Below are positions 33,208-37,434 of a stretch of DNA of 37,434 bases, piece by piece. The notes under the pieces are model-generated. The model worked only from the letters and a program-made list of their open reading frames with translations. It made no database searches and was not told the DNA's origin. Origin of the DNA: Pirellulales bacterium (lineage in GTDB: Bacteria; Planctomycetota; Planctomycetia; Pirellulales; Lacipirellulaceae); contig JAFGFZ010000229.1 in assembly GCA_016930815.1 (NCBI GenBank), positions 1 to 37,434 on the forward strand, given 5' to 3'. Position 1 is the stretch's first letter. The number at the start of each line of letters is the position of its first letter. A program made the position numbers and the translations under genes.

Positions 33208-34092
33208 TTACCGGCGGCGCCAAGCAATCATCAGGCTGATTGAAATGAAGCAAAGAGCAACACCGCTCGGTTCAGGAACGGCGATTGATCGGCCATTTCC
33301 TGGCGTGGAAAATATTTCTTTGAAACGATCGAAATCGAAGAGATCAACCGTACCGTCGGCGTTATGGTCTCCCAGCGTTCCGGGCTCCACCTCCTGCAGC
33401 CAGTTGGCGGTGATGACGGCGTAATCGGCTGTGGTTATCTGGCCGTCGCCGTTCCAGTCGCCCTCGGACGGTGGCGCTTCGTTGAGATACAGCAGGGGTG
33501 GATGACTGTCATATTCAATGTCGCTCCAATCCCGCTGACCATCCGTTGCTTCCAGAATAAGGGTGATCAGGCCACTCCCACCATTCGCGGTCCGCCGGCT
33601 GTTCAATAGGTTGAGATCGGATGGCGAGGCAATGCCACTCGTCTCATATCCGGGAACATTGTCCGGAGGCGTGATGCTGTAGGTGCCGAGTGTCTCCAGG
33701 GCAACCTCGGTCGCCTGATCAAAGATTTCATATTCCTCATAGGTATAATCCATGATCTCCGGCGGATCGATCAGAAATGCTTGCTGAACCAACGGATTGG
33801 TTTGAGCACGAACATCATTGCGGTCGTACAGTTGGATCACCGCGCTGGTAATTGGCACCGAGAACGAGGCGATGTCCCACTGAATGACACCGAGCCGTTC
33901 CCCGCCAGCAATGGTATCCGTTCCAGGCGCCCAGACGGAAATAAGATCACCCGCATAGACTGTCGCAGGCACATCTTGGCGGATCCAACTGTCTTCGACT
34001 GCTTCCAGTATGTCGGCCCAGGCCGGTGGCACGAGCACCGCCAGGCCAACGACAATCGCCATCGCCGGAATGAGTCCTCGATTCAACTTCAT
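33208..34092 (-). CDS. Secreted DNRLRE-like protein with dockerin-like repeat and PEP-CTERM (shorter paralogue)
   Basis: 294 residues. ATG at 34092 has GGGAGAG about 8 nt upstream. Signal peptide AMAIVVGLAVLVPPAWA, then DILEAVEDSWIRQD, matching the start of its downstream paralogue (AVTDVWIRES). The DNRLRE-like region includes LGVIQWDIASF and AVIQLYDRND. Calcium loops are DWNGDGQITTADYAVI and DHNADGTVDLFDFDRF near 212-262. The C-terminal sorting signal is VPEPSGVALCFISISLMIAWRRR-like, with a short basic end. It lies 18 nt after the lipoprotein gene, so it probably belongs to the same transcript. Confidence 0.88.
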   Translation of the reverse strand: MKLNRGLIPAMAIVVGLAVLVPPAWADILEAVEDSWIRQDVPATVYAGDLISVWAPGTDTIAGGERLGVIQWDIASFSVPITSAVIQLYDRNDVRAQTNPLVQQAFLIDPPEIMDYTYEEYEIFDQATEVALETLGTYSITPPDNVPGYETSGIASPSDLNLLNSRRTANGGSGLITLILEATDGQRDWSDIEYDSHPPLLYLNEAPPSEGDWNGDGQITTADYAVITANWLQEVEPGTLGDHNADGTVDLFDFDRFKEIFSTPGNGRSIAVPEPSGVALCFISISLMIAWRRR

Positions 34093-34110
34093 GGGTTCTC
34101 TCCCTTCTTC

Positions 34111-34767
34111 TTAGAACTCGGGGTTGTCTCCTTCTGAGATCTCTCCTTGACCGTCCGAAGTGAGGCGGATTGTGATGAAGTTATCCTCATCGGCCTTGAC
34201 TTCATATGATAAACCTGACGTATCCCCATTACCAAATTCTTTTGGAATGACCCACCGCACGCCTTGATACCTGTTCTCGGATTGGGTGCCCGGATCGTCC
34301 ACCGTGGCGGTCACAGCCAGCTTCCCTGGCCCGACCACGGCTCCATCGCCATCCGAGTAGGTGGATAGTTCGAAGGAGCCATCCGGGCCGATCTTGCCTT
34401 TTGCGAGTCGGCCTGCTTCGGGAGTGAATAGGACACTGGCATGTTGGGCATGGGCTAGCGGCCTATTGTCGTAAAGAACCTTGCCACGCAGAGGCGCCAT
34501 ATCCGGCGTATTTCTGCCGCAGCCGATGCCGAGTGCGAGTAGCAAAAGAATTGCCAGGATACGGGATGGGAACTCGGGAAATTCATTTCTCCGGACCACA
34601 AGTTCTGCCAGCGGATTATGTTCCGCCAGCGGATTGCGTTCCGCCAGCGGATTGCGTTCCGCCAGCGGATTGCGCATTTCTTTCAATGTTTCCACGACAC
34701 GCGGACCGGGACCAGTCGCGGACTCGTGAAATTTCAGTCTGGAATTGCCGCCCGTGGATTCTTTCAT
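34111..34767 (-). CDS. Putative lipoprotein with unusual N-terminal NPLAER repeats
   Basis: 218 residues from ATG at 34767; the earlier TTG at 34803 is less likely. A hydrophobic stretch RILAILLLLALGIGC with a lipobox-like cysteine (Cys83) is followed by GRNTPDMAPLRGKVLYDNRPL, the usual start of the small transthyretin/CarboxypepD_reg-like lipoproteins encoded after DUF1559 genes in planctomycetes. Unusually, about 65 residues precede the signal region, including four tandem NPLAE(R/H) units encoded by an 18-bp DNA repeat. If translation starts at the upstream ATG the signal is internal. A start at the GTG of LVV (near 34597) or elsewhere would give a normal signal length, but no clear ribosome site supports it. 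13 nt after DUF1559. Confidence 0.75.
   Translation of the reverse strand: MKESTGGNSRLKFHESATGPGPRVVETLKEMRNPLAERNPLAERNPLAEHNPLAELVVRRNEFPEFPSRILAILLLLALGIGCGRNTPDMAPLRGKVLYDNRPLAHAQHASVLFTPEAGRLAKGKIGPDGSFELSTYSDGDGAVVGPGKLAVTATVDDPGTQSENRYQGVRWVIPKEFGNGDTSGLSYEVKADEDNFITIRLTSDGQGEISEGDNPEF
34603..34674 (-). repeat. Four tandem 18-bp repeats (NPLAER-coding)
   Basis: Four units of TTCCGCCAGCGGATTGCG, three identical at 34621-34674 and one diverged at 34603-34620. The unit is a multiple of three, so changes in copy number keep frame. Such exact repeats are prone to slippage and could vary between strains. Confidence 0.9.
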
Positions 34768-34780
34768 GACGCAACCATTC

Positions 34781-35725
34781 TCAAAGCCCTTCCTTGGAAA
34801 CAAGTTCGCTGCATGCCCGGCTGGCCATTGCTTTCAAAATGTTCAATTCGACATTATCTGATACAAATCGCACACTGCTATCCGCCAACAGAAAATGAGC
34901 GCCGCCCGCGGCATGTTCGCTGCCGAAACTTGTGTCGTTGATGTCAATGGTATTCAGGTCAAGATCGTAGCGGTATGAGTTGAGTGGATACGCAATATTC
35001 TTCGTTGTCATGGAATTCGTCCAACCGACGCTGAGTCCTCCTAGCCAGGCCTCATATTCTCCAATATCCCAGGCCATCTCCCCCATCAGAAACGTATTGC
35101 TCAGTCCATCGGTCACGCGCGAGGCGGATATGAATTGGTCGCGGACAAGGATTCCATTCGTGGTAAAATCGCCATGGCAGGTTGTGCTCGTATCGATCTC
35201 GTACCGTTCCCGAAGCCCCGGAATAAGCCCTTTCGCGCCCATCACGCCAAGATAGTGTGTCGCATATTCACCCGGTCCAAGATACCATTGGTTTCTGTTG
35301 TAGTAGTAGGTGGCGATATTGTCATCTTTGCTGGGGCACGCGTAGCCTGGGACATTCGTTTGCCGCAGCAGCGTGTGCACGTCCGCCTCCCAGCCGAAAT
35401 CCCATTGGATCATGTCATAGATCGTCTGAAGTTCCATGTAAGGCAAGAGCCGGGCGTGCGGGCTGACTCGAGGATCTTTGAAATTTCCAGTCCCGGCCTC
35501 GATATCACGGATCGATCCGGCTGGAAACGTATTGTTGGCCGAGTGGTAGTTATGAAACGCCAGGCCAAACTGTTTGAGATGGTTCGTGCACTGCGATCGG
35601 CGGGCCGCTTCGCGAGCTGCCTGGACGGCCGGCAATAATAACGCCACGAGGATCCCAATGATGGCAATGACGACCAAGAGTTCAACCAACGTGAAACCAG
35701 ACTTTGGGTGCCTTGGTCTGGCCAT
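34781..35725 (-). CDS. DUF1559 prepilin-like protein
   Basis: 314 residues. ATG at 35725 has AAGGAG 9 nt upstream; about 117 codons of open frame further upstream are unsupported. It starts MARPRHPKSG followed by FTLVELLVVIAIIGILVALL, a type-IV-pilin-like leader with cleavage after Gly10 and Glu at position 5 of the mature protein. The DUF1559 body follows: AREAARRSQCTNHLKQFGLAFHNYH, FPAGSI, GLSNTFLMGE, and the C-terminal GGAHFLLADSSVRFVS, where the usual DGS reads DSS. Planctomycetes carry many such proteins; they are thought to be exported pseudopilin-like surface components of unknown role. First gene of the surface unit 35725-31791. Confidence 0.92.
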   Translation of the reverse strand: MARPRHPKSGFTLVELLVVIAIIGILVALLLPAVQAAREAARRSQCTNHLKQFGLAFHNYHSANNTFPAGSIRDIEAGTGNFKDPRVSPHARLLPYMELQTIYDMIQWDFGWEADVHTLLRQTNVPGYACPSKDDNIATYYYNRNQWYLGPGEYATHYLGVMGAKGLIPGLRERYEIDTSTTCHGDFTTNGILVRDQFISASRVTDGLSNTFLMGEMAWDIGEYEAWLGGLSVGWTNSMTTKNIAYPLNSYRYDLDLNTIDINDTSFGSEHAAGGAHFLLADSSVRFVSDNVELNILKAMASRACSELVSKEGL

Positions 35726-35796
35726 TGCATCGGACTCCTTCGGCCCCATCCTAACCAGCTGCTCAACGTGAGAATGAATACACCAACCCATGTATG

Positions 35797-35825
35797 ATAA
35801 TGGATGCCGGTTAAGGCAATGTAAA
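35797..35825 (-). promoter_or_regulatory. Candidate sigma-70-like promoter of the DUF1559 unit
   Basis: On the minus strand TTTACA (35820-35825) and CATTAT (35797-35802) are separated by 17 nt, close to the consensus boxes, about 70 nt before the ATG at 35725. The spacing is ideal, though the -10 matches only 4 of 6. Confidence 0.4.
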
Positions 35826-35942
35826 CTGTAACATTGCGAAATGGGACTATAATTTTGACCATGGCGGGTGTTGCATGGCATGCTGTCGTCAGCCCGGCAG
35901 ATGGCAAGATGGGCGATCATCCGTGGAATCCGCCTCCCATTT

Positions 35943-37136
35943 TTACATTTCTTGAATCCGAGGGCCGTCGCCACACCGTCTCGGATACGTGCGGTATTCC
36001 CCCAGCGTCTGTCCGGTAAGGCGATGGAACAGGTTGGAAAGGTATTCTGGGTACTTGAAACCAGCGCGGGTGGCAATCTCGCGGATGGGCAGATCGGTTG
36101 CTTGCAACAACAACTTCACATGGTTGATCTGTACCCGTTGGATTTCGTCATGGAGCGTTCTGCCGAGTGCCCTTTTGAACCGCTGTTCAAGCGATGTACG
36201 CGAGATGGTTGTCTGTTTGACCACGTCGTGGACATCGATTCCATCACATGCATGTTCACGAATATATCGCAAGGCAGCGGTAATTTGACAATCATCGATA
36301 GCCAAGACATCCGTCGATTGCCGGGTAACGATTCCGACCGGTGGGACGGCGAATACGCCACGATCGGCGGGCACGTCACCGGACATCATCCGTTCGAGCA
36401 ACGCTGCCGCGGCATAGCCCAATCGCGCGCCCCCTTGAATGATTGACGTGAGCGGTGGGATTGCCAAGTCGCAAATCTGTTCGTCATTATCAACGCCGAT
36501 GACGGCAACATCGTCCGGTACAAGGAGCTCAAGATGCCGACAGGCTTCCAAGAGATGCAATGCCCTCAAGTCATAGGCAGCCATCACGCCGACAGGCTTC
36601 TCAAATGAATCGATCCAAGCACTCAATTGTCGAAGGAGCTCTGGCCAATTCCGGGACACTTTCTCCGTATCGCGAAAGATCGAGCAACCATACCCGGCCC
36701 TTTCAATTCGCTCTTGAAACGCGCGGGCCCGTTCCTCCGACCAGGGCTGGTTTCGCGCCGATCGGGGCATCGCGCAGAATCCAAACCGCACGAACCCGCG
36801 GTCCAGCAGGTGTTCCGCGCCCAACCGCGCGATTTCTCGGTTGTCGGTCGCAAGGTAGCGAATGCGGGGGCCCTGGATCCCGGTGCCGCCACCAAAACCA
36901 ACCACGGCAACATCCAGCTGCTGAACGGCTTTTGCGATCCGCCGGTCGTCTGTATTGGCAATGATCCCGTCGCCTCGCCACAACTCCAACTGAGCGATGC
37001 GGTGATCTGGATCCGAGGGAACGTAAAGGCTCCACTGCCCGTGTTCGTGTACGTAACGGCTGATTCCGCGCATTACCTCACGATCGTAGGGTTCGGAAAA
37101 ATCGGGCAGTATCGCAACGCGGCGGCCTTCGAGCAT
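35943..37136 (-). CDS. XylR-type transcriptional regulator (periplasmic-binding-like + AraC HTH)
   Basis: 397 residues. The N-terminal two-thirds resemble LacI/GalR sensor domains (VAILPDFSEPYDREVMRGI, YLATDNREIARLGAEHLL, VMAAYDLRALHLLEACR, VAVIGVDNDE), and the last ~110 residues are a double helix-turn-helix of AraC type (TTISRTSLEQRFKRALG, LPIREIATRAGFKYPEYL, FHRLTGQTLGEYR). This is the architecture of E. coli XylR, a xylose-responsive activator. The ligand here is probably a sugar, and the regulator is a plausible controller of the surface and symporter units next door. It begins at ATG 37136 with only a weak ribosome site. It lies 217 nt before DUF1559, so they may be separate transcripts. 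Gene symbol withheld because the ligand is unproven. Confidence 0.92.
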   Translation of the reverse strand: MLEGRRVAILPDFSEPYDREVMRGISRYVHEHGQWSLYVPSDPDHRIAQLELWRGDGIIANTDDRRIAKAVQQLDVAVVGFGGGTGIQGPRIRYLATDNREIARLGAEHLLDRGFVRFGFCAMPRSARNQPWSEERARAFQERIERAGYGCSIFRDTEKVSRNWPELLRQLSAWIDSFEKPVGVMAAYDLRALHLLEACRHLELLVPDDVAVIGVDNDEQICDLAIPPLTSIIQGGARLGYAAAALLERMMSGDVPADRGVFAVPPVGIVTRQSTDVLAIDDCQITAALRYIREHACDGIDVHDVVKQTTISRTSLEQRFKRALGRTLHDEIQRVQINHVKLLLQATDLPIREIATRAGFKYPEYLSNLFHRLTGQTLGEYRTYPRRCGDGPRIQEM

Positions 37137-37434
37137 TGCTGGACCAATCGAACCAGAGACATCCCAAATTCGGCCCGAAAAAAATCATAGCACAATTGAA
37201 ATATTCCACAATGCCCACGCCCGAAAAGATCGTGCAGTTGATAACTTATTTTTAGTATTTGAATGATCGATATCACCTTCCCGCCTGAGAGATTGTGCAG
37301 TTTAGAACATGTTGTCGTATTGGAATGATCGACATCACCTCCCTGCTTTTCGCTCGTTCGACTGGTTGACTTCGTCAGACCATAACAAACGATTCGAAAC
37401 AAAATGATTCCGTAGAGTTCATGGGCTACCACAG
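37137..37434. other. Upstream region of the regulator, to the window end
   Basis: 298 bp, A/T-richer than the genes. It holds the direct repeat at 37228-37350 and CACAAT/ATTGTG motifs near 37190, 37207 and 37293. A frame at 37073-37432 on the minus strand overlaps the regulator and has no recognisable product. No gene is supported. Confidence 0.45.
37228..37350. repeat. Diverged ~62-bp direct repeat upstream of the regulator
   Basis: Two adjacent units share GATYGTGCAGTT (37228 and 37291) and GAATGATCGAYATCACCT (37261 and 37323), offset 62-63 nt, with changed bases between the shared blocks. It could be a pair of operator sites for the regulator itself or a divergent gene beyond the window. 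Divergence within the units and only two copies argue against CRISPR. Confidence 0.6.

Noticed and set aside
35749-36076. N-terminal extension of the DUF1559 gene
   Set aside because: The prepilin leader must be near the N terminus, and AAGGAG precedes the ATG at 35725.
37228-37350. Possible CRISPR repeat pair
   Set aside because: Only two units, diverged throughout with indels, no constant repeat/variable spacer pattern, no cas genes in the window.

Overview
The window looks like a chromosomal segment of a planctomycete, probably Pirellulales-like. The evidence is family-based: large CotH/lamin-tail surface proteins with dockerin-like calcium repeats, an N-terminal LEPR-XLL-type motif, three PEP-CTERM sorting signals, a DUF1559 prepilin-like protein followed by a small lipoprotein, and a XylR-type AraC regulator. 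No rRNA, tRNA, CRISPR array, transposase or phage gene was seen. The window opens inside a gene, and almost everything else after it lies on the minus strand.

Layout. 1-2.9 kb: the 3' part of a secreted CotH-family protein. 3.1-9.5 kb (minus): a secreted glycosidase-like protein, a SNF2 helicase and a SWIM zinc-finger protein, packed as one transcription unit. 9.8-11.0 kb (plus): a secreted CE1-type esterase split by one in-frame TAG. 11.0-13.9 kb (minus): a four-gene overlapping unit of a 90-residue Asn/Pro-rich peptide, two D-Ala-D-Ala-ligase-like ATP-grasp enzymes and a GNAT acetyltransferase. This unit is the best candidate for an undescribed system. 14.3-20.6 kb (minus): a 2087-residue CotH/lamin-tail protein containing a recent 498-bp tandem duplication. 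21.2-23.4 kb (plus): two AIR-synthase-superfamily genes resembling PurL and PurM but altered at their signature motifs. 23.5-24.1 kb (minus): a HAD phosphatase/phosphomutase. 24.1-24.9 kb: a gene-free stretch packed with palindromic repeats of several families. 24.9-25.6 kb (plus): a PEP-CTERM protein.

25.6-31.5 kb (minus) is a likely catabolic operon: sodium/solute symporter, FucI/AraA-like isomerase, DegT-type PLP enzyme and a URO-D-fold protein lacking the zinc ligands of corrinoid methyltransferases. 31.8-35.7 kb (minus) is a surface-protein unit: DUF1559 prepilin-like protein, lipoprotein, then two paralogous dockerin/PEP-CTERM proteins. 35.9-37.1 kb (minus) is the XylR-like regulator, with a diverged ~62-bp direct repeat upstream. 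A reasonable inference is that the regulator senses a sugar and controls the surface proteins and/or the symporter-isomerase operon, but the sequence does not prove this.

Many start codons were moved inward from the longest open frame using ribosome binding sites. Domain calls come from motif recognition by eye, without database searches.
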